64,000 nucleotides of DNA. Source: Marinibacterium sp050389775 (GTDB lineage: Bacteria > Pseudomonadota > Alphaproteobacteria > Rhodobacterales > Rhodobacteraceae). The stretch lies in the NCBI RefSeq assembly GCF_050389775.1, contig NZ_CP177144.1, positions 4,092,001-4,156,000 on the forward strand, in the 5' to 3' direction. This document shows, piece by piece, positions 1-9,677 of the stretch. A program made the translations under genes and the position numbers. How positions within the stretch are numbered: the stretch's first letter is position 1; each line of letters starts with the position of its first letter. The notes under the pieces are model-generated. The model was not told the DNA's origin, made no database searches, and saw nothing but the letters and a program-made list of their open reading frames with translations.

Positions 1-108
1 GGTCAGCGTGTCGAGCGCCCGGTCGAACAGCGCATTGCTGTCGACGATCCCCTGGTAGAGCTCTCCGCGCGCGCGCAGGTGCGGATCGGACAGGTGGGCA
101 ATCAGCAT
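1..108 (-). CDS. Metallophosphoesterase, N-terminal fragment (cut by window edge)
   Basis: Only the first 36 codons are inside the window. The protein opens with a short beta strand followed by LSDPHL, the D-x-H metal-binding motif that starts calcineurin-like phosphoesterases. A start this early and compact is typical of the class III cyclic-nucleotide phosphodiesterase (CpdA/Icc) branch. The ATG at 108 is preceded on the minus strand by GGAGG at good spacing, so the start is reliable. The remaining metal motifs (GD, GNHD/E, H, GHxH) lie outside the window, so the substrate cannot be judged. It is divergent from the deaminase gene at 428. Confidence 0.7.
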   Translation of the reverse strand, partial: MLIAHLSDPHLRARGELYQGIVDSNALFDRALDTLT

Positions 109-427
109 TTCAATCCTCCGTTGGGCAGATGCGCCGGGCCGGCCCGCATAGGGGCCGCGCCCGGGCCAAAGCCTCTCGCCCACCGGCAGGGGCCGCAAGC
201 CCCCTGCCCGGTCGGTGGCGGCCCGCTGCCCATCGGCGCGCGGGCCGGCCTGCCCCATCGTCACCCGCCGCCATAAATTTGACCATTTGATCCAGAATGC
301 GCCCATTCGCTGGGCGCCGCGTCCCGGCGGCCGACCGCTGGCACCCTCCGCGTTGACATGGGGTCACCCGGCTCGCCCAGTGGCCCCAGTGACAGGGGTG
401 ACATCAGTGAACGACCGGGGATCGACC
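109..427. promoter_or_regulatory. Divergent intergenic region between phosphoesterase and deaminase
   Basis: This 319-base gap has no convincing gene. It holds the divergent promoters of the flanking genes. A less GC-rich patch near 276-298 contains TTTGACCA followed directly by TTTGATCCA, a short direct repeat that could be an operator. A TTGACA at 353-358 could be a -35 element, but I see no good -10 at 16-18 bases. Two TGACA copies separated by GGGG occur at about 390-404. No RNA structure was recognised. Confidence 0.3.
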
Positions 428-901
428 ATGCCGGAGCCATCCGACTTCATGGCCCGCGCCATCGAGATCAGCTGCAAGGCCATGCTCGAAGACGGCGCCG
501 CACCCTTTGCCGCGATCATGGTCAAGAACGGCCGGATCGTGGGCGTGGGCGTGAACAACGTGGTCAACAAATGCGACCCGACCTCGCATGGCGAGGTCGA
601 GGCGATCCGCGATGCCGGGCGCAACCTGGGCACCTGGGACCTGTCGGGCTGCGAACTCTACACGACCTGCGAGCCCTGTGAAATGTGCGTGGCCGCGATG
701 TTCTGGGCCAATATCGATCAGCTCTATTACGCGGCCACTCTGCAGGATTGCGAGGCCATCGGCTTTGACCTCGGCCCGCTGACCAGGATGGTGCGCGCCG
801 ATCTCGACGACCGCGCCCTGCCGGCCCGGCAGCTGATGGCCAGCGAAAGCCGGGCCGTGCTGCAATTGTGGAGCCGCCAGCCCGGGTTCGACACGTTCTG
901 A
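428..901 (+). CDS. Nucleoside deaminase (guanine/cytidine deaminase superfamily)
   Basis: A 157-residue zinc deaminase of the CDA fold. It has the HGEVEAI motif (zinc His and proton-shuttle Glu) around residues 57-63 and the second zinc motif CEPCEMC about 30 residues later, as in guanine deaminase GuaD and tRNA adenosine deaminase relatives. The length fits small bacterial guanine deaminases. The sequence is also open upstream, but the ATG at 428 has GGGGA just ahead of it and the family normally starts close to the first helix (FMARAIEIS). It lies 133 bases upstream of the polyamine-type ABC operon and points the same way. It may therefore deaminate the compound imported by that system or a breakdown product. 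The exact base or nucleoside is not determinable. Confidence 0.82.
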   Translation: MPEPSDFMARAIEISCKAMLEDGAAPFAAIMVKNGRIVGVGVNNVVNKCDPTSHGEVEAIRDAGRNLGTWDLSGCELYTTCEPCEMCVAAMFWANIDQLYYAATLQDCEAIGFDLGPLTRMVRADLDDRALPARQLMASESRAVLQLWSRQPGFDTF

Positions 902-1034
902 CGGCCCGCCCCCTGCCCTTAGCGATTGCCCCTTTGCCCCAACCCGACCCGAACTTGCCCCGGCGATCCCGGACAGACCCCGACGATCGCCGACCCATTC
1001 CAAGAGCCCCAAGACGACAGACAGGGAAGATACC

Positions 1035-2168
1035 ATGACCAAGCTCATCACACCCCGGACCGGCCTGATCCAGCGCCGGTCGGTTCTCAAGGGGATCGGC
1101 GCCGGCGCCACCCTGCTGGCCGCGCCTTCGATCCTGCGCGCCCAGGACAGCGACCGCACGCTGAACCTGCTGACCTGGCCCGGCCATACCGACCCGGCCG
1201 TGATCGGCCCGTTCGAGGAAGCCACCGGCATCAAGGTCGTGGCCAAGGAATATGTCGGCGGCGACAACATGGTGGCCCTGGTCAACCAGTCGCCCGTGGG
1301 CACCTATGACCTGATCCTGTCGGATGCCGAATATGTCATCCAGCTGGTCCAGGGCGGGTTCATCGACCCGCTGACCCCCGAGGATTACCCGTTCGAGGAT
1401 TTCTTCCCCGAGTTCCAGCATTTCCCCGGCCACTGGATCGACGACGACCTCTATTCGGTCATCATCCGCTTCGGCTATCTCGGCGTGTCCTACCGCACGG
1501 ACATGCTGACCCGCGAAGAGGTCGACACCTACCAGGTGCTCAAGGATCCCAAGGTCAGCGGCAAGGTCGGCTATTTCGACTGGTACCTGCCGTCGATGGG
1601 CTGCCTCAGCTGCGGGGCGGGCAATGTCGGCCATCCCTACGACATCAACGACGACGAATTCGCCGCCCTGCTGGGCTTCATGGACGAGGTCAAGCCGAAC
1701 ACCACGGGTTTCTATTCCATGGCCGACACCTTCTCGTCGCTGACCAACGGCGATGCGGCGATCATCCCCGGCGTGGGCGACTGGATCACCCAACTGCTGG
1801 CCGCCGACGGGGTGCCGGTGTCGTCCTGGGTGCCCAAGGAAGGCGGCGTGCAATGGACCGAAAGCCTGTGCATCGGCAAGGACAGCCCCAAGGCCGACCT
1901 GGCCCGGGAATACATCCAGTACATGACCTCGCCCGAAGGCCAGGCCCTGTCGGCCACGATGCCGGCCTATAATGCCTCGGTGCCGTCGAAGAAGGGCTGG
2001 GAAGTCCTGAACGAGACCAACCCCGAAGCGGCCAAGCGCCTGCGCCTGACCTTCTCGGACAACAACGTCATGGACGATTACGCCGAGGGCAAGATCAACA
2101 TCCGCCAGACCCCGGTCCAGCAGGACATCGAGGACTGGACCGACGCCTTCACCGACTTCAAGTCGTAA
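1035..2168 (+). CDS. ABC transporter substrate-binding protein, spermidine/putrescine (PotD-like) type
   Basis: A 377-residue periplasmic solute-binding protein. The N-terminus has a twin-arginine-like stretch RRSVLKG (residues 14-20), a hydrophobic segment and a likely cleavage site after LRA at about residue 36, so Tat export is plausible. The mature protein begins with the LNLLTWPGH strand typical of PotD/PotF-family proteins and keeps their two-lobe length. AGGGAAGA precedes the ATG. Downstream lie two permeases and an ATPase, then four hydrolase genes in the same operon. The ligand is therefore probably a small cationic amine or guanidino compound, not spermidine itself; that is inference from context. 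Confidence 0.85.
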   Translation: MTKLITPRTGLIQRRSVLKGIGAGATLLAAPSILRAQDSDRTLNLLTWPGHTDPAVIGPFEEATGIKVVAKEYVGGDNMVALVNQSPVGTYDLILSDAEYVIQLVQGGFIDPLTPEDYPFEDFFPEFQHFPGHWIDDDLYSVIIRFGYLGVSYRTDMLTREEVDTYQVLKDPKVSGKVGYFDWYLPSMGCLSCGAGNVGHPYDINDDEFAALLGFMDEVKPNTTGFYSMADTFSSLTNGDAAIIPGVGDWITQLLAADGVPVSSWVPKEGGVQWTESLCIGKDSPKADLAREYIQYMTSPEGQALSATMPAYNASVPSKKGWEVLNETNPEAAKRLRLTFSDNNVMDDYAEGKINIRQTPVQQDIEDWTDAFTDFKS

Positions 2169-2198
2169 GCCGCCGGTCGCCTCTCTCTCCATGCAACC

Positions 2199-2225
2199 GG
2201 GCCGCGCCTGACACGGGCGCGGCCC
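2199..2225 (+). promoter_or_regulatory. GC-rich stem-loop between binding-protein and permease genes
   Basis: GGGCCGCGCC (2199-2208) and GGCGCGGCCC (2216-2225) form a perfect 10-bp stem with a 7-base loop. It sits in the only sizeable gap of the transporter operon. Stem-loops here commonly protect the upstream binding-protein mRNA and lower expression of the downstream permeases. No U-run follows, so full termination is unlikely. Confidence 0.55.
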
Positions 2226-2241
2226 CCCAGCCCAAGACACC

Positions 2242-3111
2242 ATGGCCCAACCAAGCAAATCCCGTCGCCTGATCGACGGTTTCGCCGCCTTCTGGGCGGC
2301 CCCCGCGCTGATCTGGCAAACCGCCTTCTTCCTTGCGCCCCTGCTCGTGCTGATCTCGATGAGCTTCTGGGTGGTGAAGAACTATCGCCTGACCCCGGAC
2401 TTCGTGCTGAAGAACTGGGAGCGGATGTTCACCCGCGACTATTTCTGGGCCGCCTACCTGCATACGTTCGAACTGGCGCTGCTGGTTGCCGTGATGGCCA
2501 GCGTCATCGCCTTTCCGGCCGCCCATTTCCTGGCTTTCAAGGCCCGGCCCGCGACCCGCCGCTGGGCCATGTTCCTGCTGATCACGCCGTTCTTCACCAG
2601 CTACCTGGTGCGCGTCTATTCGTGGAAGATCATCCTGTCGACCGAAGGGGTGCTGAACGTGGTCTTCGGCTGGCTGGGCCTTGGTCCGTTCGAGTTGCTC
2701 AACAACACCTTCGGGGCCTGCGTCGGCTACCTGACGCTTTGCCTGCCGCTGGTCATCCTGATCCAGCTCTTCGCCCTGTCGAACGTCAACCGCGACCTGA
2801 TCGGCGCGGCGCACAACCTGGGCTGCGGACCGCTCAGGACCACGTTCACCGTGACCATCCCCGCCGCGCGCATCGGGCTGATCCTGGCCGGCACCTTCGC
2901 CTTCATCCTCAGCTTCGGCGATTACGTCAGCCCGGCCTACCTGGGCGGAGGCAAGCCGCCAACCATGTCGATCCTGATCGTCGACCAGACCAAATCCGGC
3001 AACCACTGGCCACGCGCCTCGGTCGTGGCCGTGACCATGGTCGTCACGCTGATCGTCGTGCTCTTCGGATCGCTCTTTGCCGCCTACGGGCGGTCGGGAG
3101 GCCGCAAATGA
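2242..3111 (+). CDS. ABC transporter permease, PotB-like
   Basis: A 289-residue polytopic inner-membrane permease with about six transmembrane segments. A long first periplasmic loop holds the WERMFTRDYFW region. The cytoplasmic EAA loop, which contacts the ATPase, is visible as GAAHNLGCGPLRTTFTVTIP at about residues 193-212. Length and layout match the PotB/PotH family. It follows the solute-binding gene and overlaps the next permease by ATGA at 3108-3111, so the two are translationally coupled. The ATG at 2242 is the first codon before the N-terminal helix; its ribosome-binding site is weak, consistent with reduced expression relative to the binding protein. Confidence 0.88.
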   Translation: MAQPSKSRRLIDGFAAFWAAPALIWQTAFFLAPLLVLISMSFWVVKNYRLTPDFVLKNWERMFTRDYFWAAYLHTFELALLVAVMASVIAFPAAHFLAFKARPATRRWAMFLLITPFFTSYLVRVYSWKIILSTEGVLNVVFGWLGLGPFELLNNTFGACVGYLTLCLPLVILIQLFALSNVNRDLIGAAHNLGCGPLRTTFTVTIPAARIGLILAGTFAFILSFGDYVSPAYLGGGKPPTMSILIVDQTKSGNHWPRASVVAVTMVVTLIVVLFGSLFAAYGRSGGRK

Positions 3112-3884
3112 GGGACCGCTGGCAGGTCATCTGGACGGTGCTCGTCTTCGTCTTCATCCTGGCGCCGATCGCCTCGATCGTCGTCTTTTCCTTCAATGCC
3201 GACCGCTTCCCCTCGCTGCCCTGGGGCGGGTTCTCGCTGACCTGGTACCAGGCGATCCTGACCGATGACACGGTGATCGCGGGGTTCATCCGGTCGCTCA
3301 AGGTCTCGGCCGTGGTCTCGGTCGTGTCGACCTTCATCGGGTTTGCCACGGCCTATACCGATTACCGCTTCAACTTCACCGGCAAGACGCCCTACCTGGC
3401 GCTGGCCGCCCTGCCCCCCACGGTGCCGGTGCTGATCCTGGGCCTGGCCATGCTGTCGTTCTTTTCGATGGTCAACCTCGTGGGCACCCTGCGCGCCGTC
3501 ATGATCGGCCACGTGGTCATCTGCGCGCCCTTCGCCATGGCGCTGATCCGCATGCGGCTGGCCGACATGTCGCCCGACATCGAACCGGCGGCCTGGAACC
3601 TGGGCGCCTCGCGCTGGACGACGATGCGCTCGGTCACCATTCCCTGGTGCCTGCCCTCGATCCTTGCCGCGCTGGCCATCACCGCAGCCGTGTCCTTCGA
3701 CGAGTTCATGATCGCCTGGTTCGTCTCGGGGCTCGAAGAAACCCTGCCCGTGCGCATCCTCGCGCTGCTGCAAGGCCAGGTCTCACCCCGGATCAATGCC
3801 ATCGGCTCCATCGTCTTCTTCATCTCGGTGACGCTTGCCGGCGTGGCGCAATTGCTTGCCACCCGCCGCGACCGCAAATCCTGA
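3108..3884 (+). CDS. ABC transporter permease, PotC-like
   Basis: A 258-residue second permease of the polyamine-type importer, with about six membrane segments starting at VIWTVLVFVFILAPIAS. Its EAA loop reads AAWNLGASRWTTMRSVTIP. The longer open frame begins far upstream inside the PotB-like gene in another frame. The ATG at 3108, overlapping the previous TGA, gives the canonical PotC length and N-terminal helix. It pairs with the 2242-3111 permease to form the channel. Confidence 0.88.
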   Translation: MRDRWQVIWTVLVFVFILAPIASIVVFSFNADRFPSLPWGGFSLTWYQAILTDDTVIAGFIRSLKVSAVVSVVSTFIGFATAYTDYRFNFTGKTPYLALAALPPTVPVLILGLAMLSFFSMVNLVGTLRAVMIGHVVICAPFAMALIRMRLADMSPDIEPAAWNLGASRWTTMRSVTIPWCLPSILAALAITAAVSFDEFMIAWFVSGLEETLPVRILALLQGQVSPRINAIGSIVFFISVTLAGVAQLLATRRDRKS

Positions 3885-3892
3885 AGGTCTCC

Positions 3893-4962
<1,070 letters not shown>

Positions 4963-4966
<4 letters not shown>

Positions 4967-6474
4967 GCATTGCCATCAAGGGCGCGCGCATCCTGTCGAT
5001 GGATGCCGAGAACGGCGCCCGGCCCTTTACCGCCGATATCCTGATCGAAGACGACCGGATCGCGGCCATCGGCCCGGGGCTGGACCTGTCGTCCGCCGAC
5101 ACGCTGATCGACGGGACCGACAAGCTGGTGATGCCCGGGCTGGTCAACAGCCACATGCATTCGAACGAGGCGCTCTACAAGGGCCGCTATGACAACATGC
5201 CGCTCGAGGTCTGGATGCTTTATGCCTATCCGATCCTCGGCGCGCCGGTGCTGTCGCCCCGGCTGGTCTATTTGCGCACCGCGCTCTGCGCCATCGAATC
5301 GCTCAAGACCGGCACGACCTGCGTGACCGACGATGTTTACGAAAGCCCCTACCAGACACCCGACCAGCTGGACGCGCTGTTTCAGGCCTATGACGACGTG
5401 GGCCTGCGTGCGACGATCTCGGGGCATGTGGTCAACCGGCCGTTCCTCGACACGATCCCCTTTGCCCGCGATTTCGTGCCCGCCGATGTGCAGGCCCGCG
5501 CCGATGCCGGCACGCCGATGGCGGCCGAGGACTGGCTGGCCATCTGCAAGGACGCGCTGACCCGGCTGCATGGCCGGTCCGGCCGGCTGAACTTCATGCT
5601 GGCCCCGTCCGCGCCCCAACGCTGCACGGTCGAGCTGATGCAGGCGGCGATGGAGCTGGCCGAGGCCCATGACGTGCCCTTCCACACCCATATCCTGGAA
5701 ACCAAGGTGCAGGCGGTCACCGGGCAGGAATTCTTTGGCGAAACCCTGATCGCCCATATGCACCGCCACGGTCTGCTGAAGAAACGCACGACGATTGCCC
5801 ATTCGATCTGGGTGACGGATGCGGATATCGAGCTGATAGGCGAGGCCGGCTGTTCCATCGTGCACAACGTGATTTCCAACCAGAAGCTGGGCGCGGGCGT
5901 GGCCCCGGTGCGGCGGCTCTTGAACGCGGGGGTGAACGTGGCGCTCGGTTCGGACGGGATTTCAACCTCGGACACCACGCGGATGTTCCCGGTGATGCAT
6001 GCCGCGGGGCTGATCCACAACGTGCAGACGCCCGACACCGATTTCTGGCTCTCGGCCGAGGACGTCATCCGCGCGGGCACCCTGGGCGGCGCCCGCTCGG
6101 CCTGCCTGGGCGACCAGGCCGGCTCGCTGGAGCCGGGCAAGAAGGCCGACATGCTGGTCATCGACCTCAACACCCTGCCATTCACCCCGCTCAACGACAT
6201 CGCCAACCACGTGGTCTATTGCGAGGACGGCCGGTCGATCACCCATGCCATCGTCAACGGCGAGATCATGGCCGAGAACGGCCAATGCCTGCGCGTGAAC
6301 GAGGCCGAGCTTCTGGCCGAACTGCGCGAGGAAATGCCCGCCTTCATGGCCGCCCACGAGGAAACCGAGGCGCTGAACCGGGCGTTCGAAGCGGCCTTCT
6401 GGCAGGTCCATCGCAAGGCCAATGGCCGCGATGTCGGCGTGCACCGGCTGGGACAGGAGCCCGCCTGGACATGA
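4963..6474 (+). CDS. Amidohydrolase / chlorohydrolase-deaminase family (TrzN, SsnA, guanine deaminase-like)
   Basis: A 503-residue cytosolic metal-dependent hydrolase. Features in order: an N-terminal beta-sandwich half, the first metal motif NSHMH (His64, His66), a middle His in FHTHILETK, the fourth His in TIAHSIW and the metal-binding Asp in GSDGISTSD, then the C-terminal sandwich with GKKADMLVIDL. This arrangement is that of subtype III amidohydrolases acting on aminated heterocycles: guanine and S-adenosylhomocysteine deaminases, triazine hydrolases, SsnA. The protein is slightly longer than average at its C-terminus. It is coupled by ATGA overlaps to the transporter ATPase and the creatininase. 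It probably removes an amino or similar group from a ring substrate; the true substrate is unknown. Confidence 0.82.
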
Positions 6475-7250
6475 CACGACTGGACCACATGACCTGGGAA
6501 GAGCTGGACGCCCGTATCAAGGCCGGCCCGCCGATCGTCATCCTGCCCACCGGCGCGCTGGAACAGCACGGGCCGCACCTGCCGCTGGGCACCGATGCGA
6601 TGATGCCCACCATGCTGGCCGAACGGGTGGCCGGCCATCTCGATGCATTGGTCGCGCCGACGCTGTCCTATGGCTACAAGTCGCAGCCGAAATCGGGCGG
6701 CGGCAACCACATGCCCGGCTGCGCGGCTCTGGATGGCAACACCTACACGCTGATGGTGCGCGACCTGATCTGCGATTTCGCCCGCCACGGGCTGACGCGG
6801 ATCGTGCTCTTTGACGGGCACATGGAAAACCAGATGTTCCTCACCGAAGCCTCGGACCTGGCCCTGCGCATGCTCAGGGCCGAAGGGATCGAGGGCACGC
6901 GGATCGTGAAGCTGGGCTATTGGATCATGATCGACGAACCGCTCGAAGAGATGCTCTTTCCCGAAGGCCTGATCTCGTGGGAGCTGGAACACGCGGCGGT
7001 GATGGAAACCTCGTCGATGATGCACCTGCGGCCCGACCTTGTGCGCGCCGACCGGATCCCCGATCATCCGCCCGCAGAGTTTCCGCCCTACGACGTCTAC
7101 CCGTTCGATCCGCATTCGGTCTGCCATTCCGGGGCGCTGTCCTCGGCGGCGGGCGCCTCGCCGGAGAAGGGCAAGGCGCTGGTGGAGGCCCTGGTCCCCT
7201 CGCTCGCCCGCCAGATCGCGGGCGCCTTCGGAATGGAATATCGCGCATGA
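6471..7250 (+). CDS. Creatinine amidohydrolase (creatininase)
   Basis: A 259-residue enzyme, the same length as Pseudomonas creatininase. It has GALEQHGPHLPLGTD (metal ligands Glu31, His33, Asp42), YGYKS and SGGGNH. GHMEN replaces the GHGGN of distant family members and resembles the GHYEN of true creatininases as I recall them. Tryptophans in GYW and SWELEH fall where creatininase has its active-site tryptophans, and DHPPAEFPPYDV is near the end. These features point to creatinine-to-creatine ring opening rather than FAPy deformylase, MftE or other branches. It overlaps both neighbours by ATGA. Identification rests on motif comparison from memory and should be confirmed by alignment. Confidence 0.8.
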   Translation: MTRLDHMTWEELDARIKAGPPIVILPTGALEQHGPHLPLGTDAMMPTMLAERVAGHLDALVAPTLSYGYKSQPKSGGGNHMPGCAALDGNTYTLMVRDLICDFARHGLTRIVLFDGHMENQMFLTEASDLALRMLRAEGIEGTRIVKLGYWIMIDEPLEEMLFPEGLISWELEHAAVMETSSMMHLRPDLVRADRIPDHPPAEFPPYDVYPFDPHSVCHSGALSSAAGASPEKGKALVEALVPSLARQIAGAFGMEYRA

Positions 7251-8539
7251 GCTTCGACACGCTGATCACCAACGCCACCCTGCCCGACGGCCGGACGGGG
7301 ATGGACATTGCCATCGCCGATGGCCGGATCGCCCGGATCGCCCCGGGCCTGAGCGGCGGCCAGACCATCGATGCCGCCGGGCGGCTGGTCTCGACGCCCT
7401 TCGTCGATTGCCATTTCCACCTCGATGCCACCCTGTCGCTGGGGCTGAACGGTGAATACAATCAAAGCGGCACGCTGGCCGAGGGCATCGCGCTCTGGGC
7501 CCGCATGGCCCCGGATTTCACCTTCGAGGATTACAAGGAACGCGCCCGGCGCTATTTCGACATTGCCGTATCCCAGGGCCTGCTGGCCGTGCGCACCCAT
7601 GTCGACGTGACCGACCCGGACCTTGTCGCGGCCAAGGCGCTGGCCGAGGTCAAGGAAGAGGTTGCCGATTACATCGACCTGCAGCTGGTGGCCTTTCCGC
7701 AGATGGGGTTCTACTGCCGCGAGACCATGGGCGACACGATCCGCGAGGCGCTCGACCTGGGCTTTGACGTGGTCGGCGGCGCGCCGCACCTGGAAAAGAC
7801 CGCCGAGCTGGGCCGGGCGTCGATCACCGCGCTCTGCGAGATCGCGGCCGAACGCGGCGTGATGGTCGACATGCATTGCGACGAGAACGACGACCCCAAT
7901 TCGCGCCACATCGAAACGCTGGTCTACGAGGCCGAACGGCTGGGCCTGCATGACCGCGTGACGGGCTCGCACCTGACCTCGATGCATTCGATGGACAATT
8001 TCTATGCCGCCCGCCTGATCACCCGGATTGCAGCCTCGGGCATCAACGTGGCGGTGAACCCGGCGGTGAACACCCATCTGCAGGGCCGCTACGACAGCTA
8101 TCCCAAGCGCCGCGGCATGGCCCGGGTGCCCGAGCTGATGGCCGCCGGCGTGACGGTGGGCTTTGCCCAGGATTGCGTGCTGGATCCCTGGTATCCGCTG
8201 GGCCGCTGCGCCCTGGGCGACGTGGCCTTCCTCGCGGCGCATGTGCTGCACATGACCGATGTGGCCGGGCTGGGCCGGGCCTTTGACAACGTGACCACGG
8301 CGCCGGCCGGGATCATGAAGCTCGACCACCTGGGCCTGGAACCGAGATGCAGCGCCGACCTGGTGCTGCTGGATGCCACGTCGTCCTGGGAGGCCCTGCG
8401 CCTGCGCCCGGCCCCGCGCATGGTCATGCGGCGCGGACAGGTCATTGCCGAAACCGCGCCGTCCCTGCCCCGGCTGTCGCTGCCCGGCCGGCCGCAAAGC
8501 TTTGACCCGGCGACCTATTTCCAGGGAGCGGACAAATGA
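7247..8539 (+). CDS. Cytosine deaminase-like amidohydrolase (possible creatinine deaminase or related)
   Basis: A 430-residue homologue of E. coli CodA (427 residues). It shows DCHFHLD (metal His56, His58), AFPQ (base-binding Gln), HCDEND (metal His and catalytic Glu), GSHLTSMHS, NPAVNTHLQGRYDSYPKRRG and DPWYPLG. Where CodA reads HDD, this protein reads Gln308-Asp309-Cys310: the catalytic Asp is kept, but the neighbour that shapes ring specificity has changed. Creatinine deaminases, isoguanine deaminases and cytosine deaminases all use this scaffold. The adjacent creatininase gene makes a creatinine-like ring an attractive substrate. The start at 7247 overlaps the previous stop; the upstream open frame is a shadow. 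Confidence 0.83.
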   Translation: MSFDTLITNATLPDGRTGMDIAIADGRIARIAPGLSGGQTIDAAGRLVSTPFVDCHFHLDATLSLGLNGEYNQSGTLAEGIALWARMAPDFTFEDYKERARRYFDIAVSQGLLAVRTHVDVTDPDLVAAKALAEVKEEVADYIDLQLVAFPQMGFYCRETMGDTIREALDLGFDVVGGAPHLEKTAELGRASITALCEIAAERGVMVDMHCDENDDPNSRHIETLVYEAERLGLHDRVTGSHLTSMHSMDNFYAARLITRIAASGINVAVNPAVNTHLQGRYDSYPKRRGMARVPELMAAGVTVGFAQDCVLDPWYPLGRCALGDVAFLAAHVLHMTDVAGLGRAFDNVTTAPAGIMKLDHLGLEPRCSADLVLLDATSSWEALRLRPAPRMVMRRGQVIAETAPSLPRLSLPGRPQSFDPATYFQGADK

Positions 8540-9483
8540 GCCACGGCTACGAGAGCGGCCGGCTGAACCTGCCCTTCGTGGGCATCGCGACCTTCGGCAA
8601 ATACCCCTATGTCGAAGATTGGGACGCGATCGACGCCGATGTCTGCATCCTGGGCGCGCCTTTCGATTTCGGCACCCAGTGGCGCGCCGGGGCGCGGTTC
8701 GGCCCGCGGGGCATCCGCGAGGCCTCGACGCTGTTTGCCTTCGGCCATGCCGGGGCCTACGACCACGAGGACGACGTCACCTACCTGGACGGCGCGCGGA
8801 TCGTCGACCTGGGCGATGCGGATATCGTGCATACCGACACCATGGCCAGCCATGCGGCCATCGAACACGGGGTGCGCAAGATCCTGGCGGCGGGCGCGCT
8901 GCCGGTGGTGCTGGGCGGCGATCATTCGGTCAACATCCCCTGCATCAACGCCTTTTCCGATCACGGGCCCATCCACGTGGTGCAGATCGATGCCCATCTC
9001 GATTTCGTCGACGAACGCCACGGGGTGCGCTACGGCCACGGCAACCCGATGCGGCGTGCTGCGGAAAAGGACTATGTCACGGGGCTCAGCCAGTTCGGCA
9101 TCCGCAACGTATCCTCGACGGCGAAGGAAGGCTATGACGATGCCCGGGCGCGCGGGTCCGACATCCTGTCGGTCCGCCAGATCCGCGCCCTGGGCGTCGA
9201 GGCCGTGGCCGCGCGGGTGCCGGCGGAGGTGGATCTCTACCTGACCATCGACATCGACGGGTTCGATCCCTCGATCGCCCCGGGCACGGGCACGCCCAGC
9301 CACGGCGGGTTTGTCTATTACGAGGTGCTGGAGCTGATCGCGATCCTGGCCCAGCGCCAGAGGATCGTGGGCATCGACCTGGTCGAGGTCGCGCCCGATT
9401 ACGATCCGACCGGCTCGACATCGATCCTGGCGGCGCAGGTGCTGCTCAACATCATCGGTCGGATCCTGCACGCACGGGGGTAA
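8536..9483 (+). CDS. Ureohydrolase (agmatinase/guanidinobutyrase family)
   Basis: A 315-residue arginase-fold dimanganese enzyme. All metal ligand motifs are intact: GGDHS (His130), DAHLDF (Asp152, His154, Asp156) and DIDGFDPSIAPGTGTPSHGG. The family releases urea from guanidino groups of agmatine, guanidinobutyrate, guanidinopropionate, proclavaminate, guanidine and others. The specificity loop cannot be read without alignment. It is the last gene of the transporter-hydrolase operon and overlaps the preceding stop by ATGA. In context it may cleave the linear guanidino acid produced by ring opening, a step normally carried out by an unrelated M24-fold creatinase in creatinine degraders. Confidence 0.85.
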   Translation: MSHGYESGRLNLPFVGIATFGKYPYVEDWDAIDADVCILGAPFDFGTQWRAGARFGPRGIREASTLFAFGHAGAYDHEDDVTYLDGARIVDLGDADIVHTDTMASHAAIEHGVRKILAAGALPVVLGGDHSVNIPCINAFSDHGPIHVVQIDAHLDFVDERHGVRYGHGNPMRRAAEKDYVTGLSQFGIRNVSSTAKEGYDDARARGSDILSVRQIRALGVEAVAARVPAEVDLYLTIDIDGFDPSIAPGTGTPSHGGFVYYEVLELIAILAQRQRIVGIDLVEVAPDYDPTGSTSILAAQVLLNIIGRILHARG

Positions 9484-9485
9484 GT

Positions 9486-9526
9486 GGGGGCGCTGCCCCC
9501 GTCCTCCGTTGGAGGACTCCCCCGGG
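9486..9526 (+). terminator. Tandem hairpins after the ureohydrolase gene
   Basis: Two perfect stems begin two bases after the stop. GGGGGC-GCT-GCCCCC lies at 9486-9500 and GTCCTCC-GTT-GGAGGAC at 9501-9517, followed by CCCCCGGG. They lie between convergent genes and lead straight into the pyrimidine-element pair. There is no long T-run, so this is a probable transcript end by structure and position. Confidence 0.55.
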
Positions 9527-9636
9527 AATACTTGGAAAGAGAAAGAAGCAGGAAGATCGCGCCCTTGCCGACCGATTGCAGCAGCCGGCACAGGGCGCCG
9601 GCCTGCTGCTTCTTTCTCTTCTTAAATATCCGGCCG
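9525..9636. repeat. Facing inverted pair of pyrimidine-rich 3' elements
   Basis: Copy one (9525-9552, read on the minus strand) and copy two (9602-9636, plus strand) share a CCTGCTTCTTTCTCTT core followed by an AT-rich box resembling AAATATCC. They face each other between the convergent ureohydrolase and deacetylase genes, so each gene has one copy oriented with its transcript. Related single copies occur at 42171, 48169, 48460 and 54094. A bidirectional transcript-end element is the likeliest role. Confidence 0.55.
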
Positions 9637-9677
9637 TCCGTCGGCCACCCACACCCGGTTCCGGGCAAGGGCGCGGA

